NCBI GenBank assembly: GCA_963970005.1
Contig: CAXAMN010006524.1
Coordinates: 98,381-162,380 of the forward strand
Source: Durusdinium trenchii
Taxonomy: Eukaryota > Sar > Dinophyceae > Suessiales > Symbiodiniaceae
Reading direction: 5' to 3'
Length of the DNA: 64,000 nt
A program made the translations under genes and the position numbers. The notes under the pieces were generated by a model. It ran no database searches. It was given only the letters and a program-made list of their open reading frames with translations, and was not told the DNA's origin. Shown piece by piece: positions 46,996 through 57,528 of this stretch (position 1 is its first letter; every line of letters starts with the position of its first letter).

Positions 46996-48549
46996 CTGCA
47001 GGGCCTGGAGGATGGAAGGCTCCGGTGAATGGAAGAGGCTTTTTGCGGCCTATCACTATCTGGATCGGATGGATCGTGTGGTCTCTTTCGTCCCTTTCGT
47101 TCCTTACACCCCACACCGGTCGCCTTCCGACCTCCTTCCCGCCTTCTCCTGTATGGAAGATCGCCACCTGCACACCTTGCTCGCGCAGGCGCCGCAAGGG
47201 CACCTCCGGGCATCCGCTGCAGGTGAGCCCCGTCGAGCGGTCGCAGAAGACGTCGTGCGCCACCGCGCTGTAGGCCTCGTCTGGCCGATGGTCCGGTCGG
47301 GCCCCGCTCCCAACAGAGAGAGAGGGCAGGGGCCAAGCCGAGAAACAGTCGTGGCCGTTTCGGGGTGTCCATAGAGGTTAAGGGTTGTCCATCCTCCAGT
47401 GCTTGTGGGGTCTTGGTCTGCAAAAAAAACTGCTTGATTTGGCCGGTTGGGAGATAGTTAGTTGGGGAAGTCCAATGGGTTTGGTGTGGCCAAACTGAAA
47501 CGGTGCGAAACCTGGGTCGCTCTTCTGCCAACCCATAAAAGACTTGGAATGGGCTCTGTTAAGAAGCCTTCGATGGATATGCAGGCAGCTAAAGGAATTG
47601 GGTGCCCATGCAAGCCAGCGACAATACCCCTTTCATCCCCTTTCCACTTTCCACACCCCGAAAAGCCCACACCCCAAAAAAGCTGCCATTTTGCGTGTGT
47701 CCTCCAACAACCTAGCCCCGCGCCTTGCCGTGGCAGGGCGCATCTGTAATGACCACTGCCAGCTTGGCACAGGCACTGGGCTCGCTCTCGTTCTCAGCGT
47801 TCCAGGGGAGGTAAGAAGCAGCCAGCAAGGCTCCAGTGAGCTCTTCAGGAACAAAGCCGCCATGCCCGAGACCCTGATCGATCCAAGCCTGCTTCGATTC
47901 GATCCAGGACTCCGGGAAAAACGGTGAGAAAATGGGGGGGTGCATGTCTTCCAAAGGCCGACAAAAATCGATGATTGAGCGCTGATAAATAGAGAAGGAA
48001 AAGTGACCCACCAGCCTCCAAGGCTTCCGCCTTCCTGGTAAACTCACCGCCCAGATTGAAGTCTTCCTCCCTGAGCAGTGGCTCTCCATGTGCGTGTCGA
48101 ATCTCTTGCCCTTGGAAGATCGCAACCACTGGCCGGCCCAGACGAAAGGTGTCTTCGTCCCAGTCGTTGTAGGCCACACAGCTCATCTCCAGGTCCACGC
48201 GCGCATTGGGCGTCAAGGGCAAGTGGAGCTGGCGCACCGCCTCGATGATGCGGGGGACGGCCGACTTCACCTCCTGAACCTGGTGGACCAGGCGGGGTTC
48301 GGAATCGGTCAGAATCCCGAGTGTTTGACATGTCAGAAAAAACCACATCATCCGGCGTCAAGAGAGTGAAGAAGGACACAAAAACACCTGATGTCCACAC
48401 GTCTGTTGATCCTTCCGGCAGATGTTCTCGCTTACGCGCTTTCCTTTGCCCTTCGCGACCAAAAAGAAATGCCTAAACTTCCCACCTGAGTCTTCATACT
48501 GCTGGTGTAGTCTAAGATGAAGCACAGCTGCGCGCTGAAGGTCCGCCTC
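46886..48549 (-). CDS. von Willebrand A (vWA) domain protein gene, five exons recovered
   Basis: Exons join to a vWA fold. The MIDAS-like start is LCFILDYTSSMK (D-x-T-S-S in place of D-x-S-x-S). Helix QEVKSAVPRIIEAVRQL follows, then VDLEMSCVAYNDWDED, then EELTGALLAASYLPW with the strand LAVVITDAPCHGK carrying the distal Asp. The C-terminal part reads CSGCPEVPLRRLREQGVQV and HEKVDPSATAQKLVNLLE. The ITDAPCHG string is typical of vWA domains related to the Dictyostelium alpha-kinase VwkA, but no kinase domain was found. The role is probably metal-dependent protein binding. Upstream exons and the start are missing from the model. Confidence 0.65.
47143..47275 (-). CDS. vWA exon D
   Basis: Acceptor CGAG|GCC; AYSAVAHDVFCDRSTGLTCS, PEVPLRRLREQGVQVAIFHT; GC donor G|GCGGGA, phase 1. 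Confidence 0.6.
47724..47885 (-). CDS. vWA exon C
   Basis: Reads SWIESKQAWIDQGLGHGGF, PEELTGALLAASYLPWN, KLAVVITDAPCHGK; GC donor AAG|GCGCGG. The 5' border is not resolved; the frame is certain. Confidence 0.6.
48048..48279 (-). CDS. vWA exon B
   Basis: Acceptor CCACCAG|GTT; VQEVKSAVPRIIEAV, LPLTPNARVDLEMSCVAYND, FRLGRPVVAIFQGQE; donor G|GTGAGT, phase 1. Confidence 0.65.
48486..48549 (-). CDS. vWA exon A (MIDAS)
   Basis: Reads RTFSAQLCFILDYTSSMKTQ; donor CAG|GTGGGA, phase 0. The start is approximate. Confidence 0.6.
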
Positions 48550-49181
48550 CTCAAATCAATCTTATGAACTTCGAAAGATCCTGAAACTCGGTGGAGGCTG
48601 TAGACCTCGGGGCGAGTGCTGAAAAAGTGGATGAAAGCCTTGGAACTTGGCCCACCGCAAATGCCCAAATTCTCCAAGGGGGTGCAGGTGTCCTCCAAAA
48701 AAATGTAAGAATAGCTAGAATAGCTGACCACCATATTGAAACAAAGGGAAGGAAAACAAAGGTTTGGATGGTTTGTTCGAGCCAATGCAAGACTCTCCTC
48801 CCCTCTCCGAATGTTTACCCAACTCTCGTCCTCCACTGGAACAATGAAAACAGGGTGGCAAAAAGCCCTTGGTGCAGATTATCGACGAATGCTGCACGAA
48901 ACAGATTGGTCGAGATCTTAACAGGAACACATGTATCCAAAGTGGTCATCTGCGGTGGTTGCTTAATTCTAAATCCTGGAAATGGGCCTGGCAGAACCAT
49001 CTCAAAAAGGACGTCTCGGTGGTAGGTCTTCGTGTGGTGGAATTGGGATGATCTGGAGACGTTTCAGCAATTTCAGCGTCTTTCAGGGGCTCGTCGGTGA
49101 ATGCGCATCACTCCTGCTCCCAACATTCCCGAGGAAATCAATAGCCTAGGGCATAGAGAGTAGTTTTAGGGATACTGTATG

Positions 49182-49202
49182 TGTATATATATATATATAT
49201 AT
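49182..49202. repeat. (TA)n microsatellite
   Basis: About ten TA units, about 200 bp beyond the 3' end of element 2 on the minus strand. Confidence 0.9.
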
Positions 49203-49404
49203 CAATTCCGTTTCATCCCGTGCCCTGAACAGGGCACTCCGCATTCATTCCCAAAGAAGAAAAAGAAACAGCAGCCGCGAGCGCGCCTGTCCTTTTCCTT
49301 CCGGAAGACGTGGGTAAGTGGAAGGTTAGATCATCAGATTAAACTTGGCGATCTCTGAACAGAGGAAAATGAGCTCAGAACTTGTGTTCGCAGAACGAAC
49401 TCCT

Positions 49405-50040
49405 TCAACTGTCCATTGCTTTCTGACCCACGCTGTTCCTTAGTTCTGGGAACTTAGCAGGTATCGTCTTCCACCCTATAGAGCCACGCCTATACCCATT
49501 CTATCCCTAGATGGCGGATCCGCCGGGTTAGCATCGGTGGATACCCGATCGATGTATGTGCAGACCCGCAATTCTAATGCGAGCCTCCAAAACACACCTG
49601 TCAGCTCGCACATGTCTTCGCGAGCCGAGTATCCTTTGACCAACGCACCTTGAACCGGTTCGGAATCCACGAACATTAAAATCCACTGGTGATCGATCTC
49701 GTCCCGAAATGTCTCGAGAGCGACCACAACTGCAAACATCTCTACCATGGCTATCTGAGACTTGCGGGGCAGCCACTGATCTATGAGCTCTTGGCTGACC
49801 CTAGCCCCGACCTGGAGGGGTTGTTTATTTTTGGCAAAAAGAACACCTCCTATCCAAGGGAAAATCAAACTGTCAGCTCGGCCTTCGGGAAAACTGCCAT
49901 CAGTGAAAATAACGGCATCGGGCAGCCTGGCTTCGAGCTCGTTAATCCGCCTTGGGGGACCGTTGAGGCCTTCAGAGCCCTGTTGAGAGAAGTCACGGGT
50001 GCCATGGAATATTGTCTTTCAGACAATGCTCGCAGGCCTG
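49405..50040 (-). pseudogene. Element 2 RNase H
   Basis: DAVIFTDGSFPEGRADS (first Asp, about 49905), MVEMFAVVVALETF (catalytic Glu), ILMFVDSEPVQGALVKG (third acid) and STDANPADPPSR (last Asp) give the full DEDD set of RNase H. Just upstream, PGQA is joined abruptly to LRALSERQYSM, so I infer that about 20 residues of the connection domain are deleted. The tail GWKTIPAKFPELR reads in a shifted frame to a TGA at about 49405, taken as the end of the coding part. Confidence 0.7.
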
Positions 50041-50059
50041 ACCTGGGGTGAGCCTTTGG

Positions 50060-50730
50060 CTTTCGAGGATCGAGACGATCTCATCTGCTAGCTCTGTCTT
50101 CCGATCCTGCTTGATCAGCAGTTGCATGTTGACGAGATCGTAGGTGACCCCAAGGATGGTGGGTTGATCAGAACACTGCAGCTTCTTTTGGTCAAACCTA
50201 GCTCCAAGCCAGACATGAACCGCTTGCGCCGCCGTGTAAGCCGAATCGATCGTCGACGATGGTTCGAACCCGTACTTGTCGTCGTAGAAATTGAAAGCAG
50301 CTACCAAAAAGACCCTTCTCAAAATGTCAGTAGTGGCAGCTGACCTTCTGTTGTATAATTGTATACAGCAGATACTAGTCCGAACGAATGACCTACCATG
50401 ATGAAGAAAGCAAGTCTCCCATCTGAGGGATCCCTCATGCAGATCACGCTCCAGCGTCTGTGTGATGGGTGGATTGGCACTTGTCTGTATGCCTTTCTCT
50501 CGTCGAGCACCCACCCTTTGACAGCACCAGCACCTGCTCGCGTTTTGAGCCAGCGAAGAACTGCGACATTCACATCCGTTGAGGGGAGATCCAGCTTTTC
50601 GACGATCTTGGTGGCCTTGTTGATCCTCGACCCCCCTCACCTTGTTCTTTTGGACCACTTCGAACCTTTGAGTAGGGATCCATGGGTCGCCCACCAAGCG
50701 TGAGACTTCTTTCTGATCATAGAAAGGACC
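50060..50730 (-). pseudogene. Element 2 reverse transcriptase
   Basis: Palm-domain blocks on the minus strand: PWIPTQRFEVVQKNKVRGV (about 50680-50620), VLDERKAYRQVPIHPSHR (motif A with its Asp, about 50500), GRLAFFIMVGHSFGLVSAVY (motif B region), and AAFNFYDDKYGFEP, which carries the YxDD-type motif C as FYDD near 50280. Then follow LGARFDQKKLQ and ILGVTYDL. Frames switch near 50600 and 50340, so the enzyme is broken by small shifts, yet every catalytic Asp is present. The upstream 250 codons of the same ORF (51490-50740) form a helical linker without motifs. Confidence 0.8.
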
Positions 50731-51489
50731 TTGTGTGAGCCCTTCTTTCACATCTTCGATCGTGGCGTCCCAGACTTTTTGAGTGTTGTCTGTGACTGCA
50801 CATTTGAGAACATTTCGGAGCACCTTCTGACGGAACTCCCAGGCCCTGTCCTTCAACTGAGAAAAAGGCATGAGCTCTTGGGGTTTGTCATAGGGCTCCC
50901 ATCTATGAGCCCGACGAATGTCCTCGACTATCGACATTCCTGTCGTCATCTCTTTGACCAACTGGGTGTCGACTGATTTTGCGTGCTGCATGAGCTCTTC
51001 CCACAAAGCCACATGTGTGCGTTGGCCCAATTGCAACGGCTCGTGATCACGAGCGCCACGCAAAAGAGTGCGGAGCCATGTGTCAGGCACTGCTTGCAGG
51101 ATCGCGTCCGTGCGCGGCAACAAGTCATGAGCTCTGCGTTCCCAGTACAGCAAAGAGCTGGCTCTATATTCAAGGAGCCAGGCTGGTGAATGCACAGTGA
51201 ATGACAGTGCCTCTTGTAGATCCGGATCGATTGTCGTCGAGTAGGAAAAAGGGTGCACTGTGTTGAGAGCATGCCGAACGGCTTCTCCCGGTTCCATTTC
51301 AACCGGAATCAGTGGTGGCAAAGCAGACTGCTTGAGCTGGTATCCGGCCGATGTGGCCTTCTCAGCCGATGTCTGCTGCGCGTGTGGTTGCCATGCCACA
51401 GGCTGTCCGAGCGGACGCTTTCTTTCCTGCTCGGGGGTGATCATGTTGAAGGTCAAGGCCAAAGGATCACCCACGGCAGTTGCGCACAG

Positions 51490-52180
51490 AGCCCATTGGC
51501 GGCAAAGCTCTACAGGGTAGACCTGGGCGAGCTTTGTCCGAAAAACTGACTTGCCATCGATCTTGATGATGCCATGCAGCGCCTCATGATGGTGAGGGCG
51601 CTCCTTCTGGTCGCAGCGCTGAGCCAAAGGCGACAAGTCCACCGTGGCCACCAGTGCGGTGGGCTTGAGGTGGGGTGCCTGAAAACGGCACACGTCGAAC
51701 TCGACCCTGTGAGCGCCGGAAGTGCGCTGCAAACGTCTCACGGGCGGCACAAGTACGAACCAAGTGGGTTCTCGATGGACCAGTAAGTACCCGATTCATG
51801 GGCGTTCAGCGCGAGCTTGACTGTGATGTCCATGAGCTTGTTTCCCAAACGAACCTTCTCCTGGTCTTGTGAGCTAAGGCCTGGTAAGCCCCAGAGATTT
51901 TGGCGATCACGAAGAGGGGGAGGTCCTCCATCGTTCTTCCGAGCCAAGCTGAAAGACGAGCAGGGCGTGCCAAAATGCACGTAGCAAATGAACCCTTGGT
52001 CGAACAACAGCTGTAGGTGACGAAGAACATCCTCATTGGTGACATCAGTGGAGCTGGGAACGAATTGGTTGGCTGTGAGCTCTATTGGTGGCAAAGTTGG
52101 AAAATTGAGAGCCTGAAAAGCTCTGGTCAAAACTGCTTCTCCTGCAAAAATCTCAAGGAAAAATTTTCCCGATTTGGGCA
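51490..52180 (-). CDS. Element 2 cytosine-methyltransferase-like domain
   Basis: FFLEIFAGEAVLTRAF matches motif I (AdoMet binding) of C5 cytosine methyltransferases, HFGTPCSSFSLARK matches motif IV with the Pro-Cys catalytic dyad, and YWSIENPLGSYL matches motif VI (ENx). A one-base shift near 51770 leads to the C-terminal half (VEFDVCRFQAPHLKPTAL, GIIKIDGKSVF, YPVELCRQWA). Capture of cytosine methyltransferases by retrotransposons, including dinoflagellate ones, has been reported (from memory). In many family members the domain may be structural only, so activity is not claimed. In frame with Gag upstream and followed by a helical linker and RT. Confidence 0.6.
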
Positions 52181-52271
52181 ACTGCAAGGAGCCCCAACAC
52201 CAGTCCGCATCAATCAAAGAAGGTGGATCCTCCTTTTCATTCGTCGGCCTGGCAGGGCTGGCCGAGCGGCC

Positions 52272-53519
52272 TCAGTGGTTGCCCACCATCGGGTGAGCCG
52301 CGCCGCACTTCATGCACAAATGCTTGAAGCGGCACTTGTCGCCCATGGAACATCCCATGGACGAGTTGAAGTAGTGACAGCGCTTTGGCCCCTTGACCGA
52401 CTGCGATGCTGCGGTGATCGTCTGCCACTCGGACGATGGGATCCTTTTGTCCTTGTCCGGAGCAGGTCGATCGACCTTGGTCGTCTTGGCTGCGCTCTGT
52501 TTGAGCTGGTCACGAAGGCGCTCGATCTGGCGCGCTTCTTCTTGGATGGAGAGCCGGGCTTGTCGTTGAGCTCGACTGCATCTGGCTGAGCTTCAGCTTC
52601 CTTCTTGTGATCAGGCTTTGACAAAGCCGCCTTGGTGCGAGCATCATTCCAATTGAATTTCTCTCGCTGTTCCGCCTGAAGGCGAAAACCTTCTTGCGAA
52701 TGGCCGTATCTGCAGCCATGATGAAGGGGAGCCCGGGGCACTCTTGCCGGAACTGCTCGAGCTGCTGCAGGTATTCCATGGCCCGGCTGGGCGCGAGTAC
52801 TGGCAAATGTGCAAGTACTCCAATGCCATGAACAGAGCATGGATGCGGTTGAACAACGTGCTGACATCTGTAACAGAGTCCGGTTCTTCAGCTTTGGCGA
52901 TCGTGAGCAGATCTTCTGCATTCTTCGTCAATCCGGACTTCTGCACAATGGTGTCTGCCCGAGTTCGGACCTCTGCCAAAGTGTAGAACGGCACCATGCC
53001 TTGCACTAAGAAATCACGGTTGAGCTTTTCCACGAACTTCTTGCGTGGCTCTCGAGCGTCGATGAGGATCACATCAGGATGCATGCGAACGAACCGAGCT
53101 CGGAACTCTGCGTGATCTTCTTGCGCCATCTCCGGCACTTTCGATGGATCTTCCTCCACGCGAGCTCGGCGGGAGGCAAATTGAGTCTGGAGCGCCTGGC
53201 AGGCGAGCCACACGGCAGCGAGCTGCATGACCGCCAGGTCACGCTCAGCGGTGGAGCCACCAAGCTGATCTTCAGGAATCATCGATTTGATGGTGTCCTT
53301 TGCTTTTTCAGCTGTGTCGCCGAGCATGGAGAACACTTCCACTGAGAGTAGGCCTGCATCGGCCGCTGCCACACACAAGCCCTCTCGGAGCGAGTGTCGC
53401 CCGAAGATCTGCCGTAAAGCGATCTTGCGCGTGTGTGCGTCATCGGTGTATGTCGTGCGATCGACCATCTTGCTGACTTGAGCAATCGGATCAAATGCTG
53501 CCCGAAGTCGAGGGATCAT
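52272..53519 (-). pseudogene. Element 2 Gag-like protein with CCCH zinc finger
   Basis: From Met 53519 (MIPRLRAAFDPIAQ) the frame is open to about 52810 (IFGRHSLREGLCVAA, HPDVILIDAREPRKKFVE, VPFYTLAEVRTRADTI, NRIHALFMALEYLHICQY). It then shifts twice (MEYLQQLEQFRQECPGLP; EKFNWNDARTKAALSKP) and returns to the first frame for EEARQIERLRDQLKQ and the end. The finger has exact spacing C-X8-C-X5-C-X3-H (RCHYFNSSMGCSMGDKCRFK then H) and is followed by LCMKCGAAHPMVGNH, a knuckle-like CxxC...H...H. It ends at TGA 52274-52272, after which the same frame continues into the polymerase ORF. The protein should bind nucleic acid and form particles. Confidence 0.7.
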
Positions 53520-53669
53520 AAACAGAAAACTGACTCAGAGCTACTTAAAAACAAATCATCGTTTGCATACTCATAAAAAATGTCTATCTTCCTTTTGCAA
53601 AAACAAATTCGAATCACTCAACGCTCAATTTTCTTCATGGCCCTTAGATCTGCAGGGAGAAATGTCGCT

Positions 53670-55178
53670 CTATGCCGATTTGAGCTTGTTCGAGCAATGC
53701 TGACAGACCATCCCCGGCGGTTCAGGGCCAAAGGACGTCGCGTCTGCGAGTTTGACCCGGCCACAGAGCGTGTGTGTCGGATTGGCACTGCACAACCGAA
53801 CGTGGCATCGTAAGTCCGATGCTACCAGAGCTTTCGACGGCAGCTTCGAACGAACGACGTATTCAGGCACGTCGGGTTCTACAACATCCGGAACGTCCTC
53901 GATCTCAAAAGTTTCGACGTCCGGCTTCCACTGCTCTCTGAGCTGCAGCGCCAGATCCTTCACCATCTGAACAGACAACTGTTTACGTTGACGCGCATAC
54001 TTCAGGACCAGCTGGGAAGGATCCTTCCAGTTGGCCTGGAGCGCAATCAACTTATCGTCTGTCTTGGAATGCACTGCTGCATCGAGCAATGTGACTCTCA
54101 TGGAGTGCCACGTGACCTCGTCGCACAACGGTCCAACCGTATCGATTTGATCATCGGTCAGGACACGATCGCGATGCGCGACCTCCAGCGCCTGCCTTAG
54201 GAAAAACTGGAGCCACATGGCACTCCTAGGATAACTTACTGGGACCCGATCGAATTTGGTTTCGGACGATAGATCCCAAAGAAAGAAATCCCGGTCATCG
54301 ATAAACTCCTGAAAAACCCGCCACCCCTGCTCGAGCCACGGCACCCCTGAAACGGAACAAAACGGAACGGCGAACCTAGTCCCTTTACGTTTCCACTCAA
54401 CCTTGGTCTGCCACACAACCCCGAGCAGGGCATCAGGCGTGAACTTCAGAGATCATGCGGCAACGTGTTTGCCGTCGTCCCATCGCAAAGATGCATAAAT
54501 CAAAATCAACGTCCACCAAACAAAAATTGCAGCAGGGATCTTGCAATCAAGGATCAAACAATTTAGATAATATTCGAGAGCTGATACTGCTAGAATCGGA
54601 ACGGGTGGCGCCTCTTTGAGCTCCTTGCCGCGATCTGTATAGACCTTCTCGATCAGAGCTGCAACGCGCGGAGCTTTCACATCTGGAGGATCCATGGCCA
54701 GCCTCTTGCAAACCCACCTTGCTGCGTAGGTGAGAGCAGGAATCACAGCTGGCCTGCACGACCGGTTCTCCAGCCACGCGCAATACCGAGTGAAAACTTC
54801 AGTGGTGAGGGGGTAGACAGTGCAGCCATGATCAAGCGCCCCAAAGCCCAGATCTGTGGCAATCTCCCGAGCCCTATGGATCATATCATAGAGCAGTGGT
54901 GCACAATCGATCCTAGTCAGGACCTGATCCTTGATCTCTTGTTCAACATCGATCACCCCTACGAACCGAGCGATCTGTTCGTCCGCGCTCTCATTCGCGT
55001 CCAGCGTCAGCCAGAACTCCGAGCGCGCCAAACCCATGCGCTCCAGCCCATCCGCGAACTTCTCATCGAAAATGGGCAATTGCAGGAACGCCGCGATCGA
55101 ACGATCCATGGTGGAAGGGGTAAGCATGTCAAACAAAGTAGTGATCACTACTGATGTATGGCATGCATGAACAAGCAA
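53670..55178 (-). pseudogene. Element 2 tyrosine recombinase with one in-frame TGA
   Basis: A single frame runs from 55178 (likely Met near 55124, MLTPSTMDRS) to 53670 with one stop, TGA at 54455-54453. The N-terminal half is helical (YCAWLENRSCRPAVIPAL). Catalytic residues: Arg in ASLRWDDGKHV just before the TGA, a Lys in QTKVEWKRKG, the HxxR box EVTWHSMRVTLL, the Trp in QANWKDPSQ and the Tyr in LVLKYARQR. A C-terminal Cys pair (MVCQHCSN) with an upstream Cys and His suggests a small zinc ribbon. The recombinase differs clearly from that of element 1. Restoring one codon would give a full-length frame, so this is a young pseudogene or a readthrough candidate. Confidence 0.75.
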
Positions 55179-55610
55179 ATGAAAAATTCATGCATTGGAT
55201 GACGTGCGCCCATCTCCCAGTCTCGAACCCGCGCTCGCCGATCGACGAACGCATGAACGAAACCCGAACCGACGAGCGACAACGACGACAACACCGACGA
55301 CCGCCCTCGTCCGCCCCGCGAAGCGGCAACCAGGGATCTTGGTTACCGCCACGCTCTGAGGATCTGACCTGCAGCGCGTCGAGCGACGTCAAAGCAAAAA
55401 GGGTCGAACGCCACGAACGGTGGGGGCCTCGAATGCCCAGACTGGAAGGTGAACACCGGGGAAGGACGGGAACCCACCCTGGACACAGGTGCCGATCGGA
55501 CCTGCCTGGTTTGAGCTCCTCCCAACCCCCCATCACTTGCAACGCTCGTGCCGAACGAACGAATGTCTCGCATGATCAATCCAACAGATCACAAAGTCAA
55601 AGAACTTATA
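55179..55610. other. Spacer between the 620-codon ORF and the recombinase
   Basis: 430 bp, GC-rich in the middle and AT-rich next to the 620-codon ORF. The 165-codon plus-strand frame here is Arg/Pro-rich and has no protein features. It may hold the 5' control region of the recombinase unit. Confidence 0.4.
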
Positions 55611-57473
55611 TCAAAGCAATAAATTATCCAAGTCATATATGTTATATATAAATCTACAGATCATGAACATGACACAACGATCCGCTTTCAAGTTTTTCAC
55701 TCCATCAAAAACGAACCTGGCTCGATCTGGCCAGTGGAAAAAAGGATCTTCAACCTCCAGCTGATCAGCCGTTCTCACTGGCTGGCAGCGGAAGGGCCCA
55801 GCGACACCGGAGCCGAGCCGGGGCCCTGATCTTGGGCCTGTTCTACCGACTGAGCCGCCGATGTAGGGCTGCGAAGCTGGCACCGGACTTGGTGCTTTGG
55901 GCTGATCAGCCGCTCTGGATGGCAACTCTAGATCACCCGGCGGCAGATCAAGCTCCTCGATCGTGGCTGTGGTCTCGTTGAACCGTTTCTGAGAAATCTG
56001 AGCCGCGAACACGCCCGGGGTGACTGCTGCCGATGAACGAGCGTACCGGCGGTCAAGCCTGGCGAGATCTCGCTCCCCATCTGGTTCGTGACCAGTTGAC
56101 CACACCTCCCCCTTGTTGAGAGCCCGGCGCGAGAGCTCATAGTCGGCCTGGGCCCGAACTGACAGCCCAATGCCGGCCATGCCATCATCCGCATTGGCTT
56201 CCTGTGCGGCATGGCCCCATGCTTCACCAGTGAGCGCTGGAGGTCCGATGGGGGCTGCACGACCGGTGCCCTCGTGCTGCATCTCGGCGAGCGCCTTCTG
56301 GTTGACGACCTCCGGAACCACCACCCACAACTTGGATGTGCAAGTGATGTGGAAGTTTCCCTTCTCGAGGTCGCCAATGAAGTCTGTAGTGGAGCCTACC
56401 TTAGTTGCGGATCCGGCCACTGCATTCTCCCACCATGCCTGGTGAACTGCAGCCAACTGAGCGAACTGCTCAGTATGTTCAGCACCTTCAACTCGAGCTC
56501 TTGCATTGCGAACATTCTGAATGGTCTGAATCAGAGCAGGCCCTGGGATGTGGGATACTGTGAGCCATGTGCCAGGCACTGATGTCCTGGCGCACTTGAG
56601 ATCCAGCCTGTTGTTGGCGTCCCTGAAACGGAACTCAACTCTGTCAGCGTCGTTCCCCATGGCATCCGGTGAAGAACGACTGCAAACTCTCAGTTCAAAC
56701 CTCGAGCGAGCATGGTCTCCAGCAATCACGGCCCCTTGCGGCCCCACTGAGTATGTCCTGCCACCGCACTCGAACGAGAACACGGTGACCCTCCAGCCCA
56801 TGAACGATGCGACCACGATGGAAAGCTTAGGCTTTCCTTTGTTGGCTTCCCGAACTAGCACCTCGTCCACGAACTGTTGTTGGACCGTCAAGTCCGTGTC
56901 AGCTCGATAGCCACGGAACACCCAGTGGAACAAAATCTCATTTACATTATACACCTTGACGTCAGTGTACGATGCTGAGGTATCACGGAGCAATGGCCAG
57001 GTGAATGGCTGAAAAGCAGGGTGCGCCAGAGCCGTAGCAGTGTGGCGGTCCCATCCAGCATTCGTCGCCCCTGTCTCCGTGTCGTTCGACACAACCAAAA
57101 CTGCCTTGATCCCATCGAGCGTGTAGTTTGCGAACAGCGACAGGTGGAAACCAGAACTTGTCGGCATCACCTGATCCCGTTCTGTCAACACGTTGATGGA
57201 GCTGGCTGCATTCGACATGATCTCCTTGGTCAACCATGACTGGAAAGGCGAGACCATTCGCCAGTCACGATTGTCGACCATACTGATGGAGCTCTCCGTC
57301 TCGTTCTCAGTGTTGACCTCGAGCCAGTCTAAGAACTTTGGAATCTTGACCTCGAAGGGGTTGTGAGCTGCGCTGGCTCCGGCAGAACTGAACGATGCCC
57401 CTTGAGATCCTCCTGAGCCTCTACCACTCGGCCAGTGACCTCCTCCACCACGGTGGCTGCCACGGTACGACAT
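55611..57473 (-). CDS. Intronless 620-codon ORF of unknown function behind a spliced-leader relict
   Basis: Intact ORF from ATG 57473 to a stop ending at 55611. The first 35 residues are Gly/Ser/Arg-rich and RGG-like (MSYRGSHRGGGGH, GRGSGGSQG). The middle is a globular-looking region (NPFEVKIPKFLDWLEVN, GFHLSLFANYTLDG, GKPKLSIVVASFMGWRV). The last 150 residues are Pro/Arg-rich and look disordered. No domain, signal peptide or membrane helix is recognised. Absence of introns plus the spliced leader indicates a reverse-transcribed copy: either ORF1 of element 2 or an unrelated retrogene next to it. An RNA-binding or capsid-like protein is possible but unproven. Confidence 0.65.
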   Translation of the reverse strand: MSYRGSHRGGGGHWPSGRGSGGSQGASFSSAGASAAHNPFEVKIPKFLDWLEVNTENETESSISMVDNRDWRMVSPFQSWLTKEIMSNAASSINVLTERDQVMPTSSGFHLSLFANYTLDGIKAVLVVSNDTETGATNAGWDRHTATALAHPAFQPFTWPLLRDTSASYTDVKVYNVNEILFHWVFRGYRADTDLTVQQQFVDEVLVREANKGKPKLSIVVASFMGWRVTVFSFECGGRTYSVGPQGAVIAGDHARSRFELRVCSRSSPDAMGNDADRVEFRFRDANNRLDLKCARTSVPGTWLTVSHIPGPALIQTIQNVRNARARVEGAEHTEQFAQLAAVHQAWWENAVAGSATKVGSTTDFIGDLEKGNFHITCTSKLWVVVPEVVNQKALAEMQHEGTGRAAPIGPPALTGEAWGHAAQEANADDGMAGIGLSVRAQADYELSRRALNKGEVWSTGHEPDGERDLARLDRRYARSSAAVTPGVFAAQISQKRFNETTATIEELDLPPGDLELPSRAADQPKAPSPVPASQPYIGGSVGRTGPRSGPRLGSGVAGPFRCQPVRTADQLEVEDPFFHWPDRARFVFDGVKNLKADRCVMFMICRFIYNIYDLDNLLL

Positions 57474-57528
57474 GACCCCAGGCCCTCCGAGCGGAGCGAT
57501 CGCAGAAAAAACCGGTGGAGCTCAAGAT

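Noticed and set aside
46601-47374. 257-codon plus-strand ORF
   Set aside because: Antisense to vWA exons D and E, which have splice sites and domain signatures.
55190-55230. tRNA B-box-like GGGTTCGAGAC on the minus strand
   Set aside because: No cloverleaf partner stems or A box found.
55154-55651. 165-codon plus-strand frame in the element 2 spacer
   Set aside because: Arg/Pro/Ser-rich without motif, opposite to all neighbouring coding sequence.
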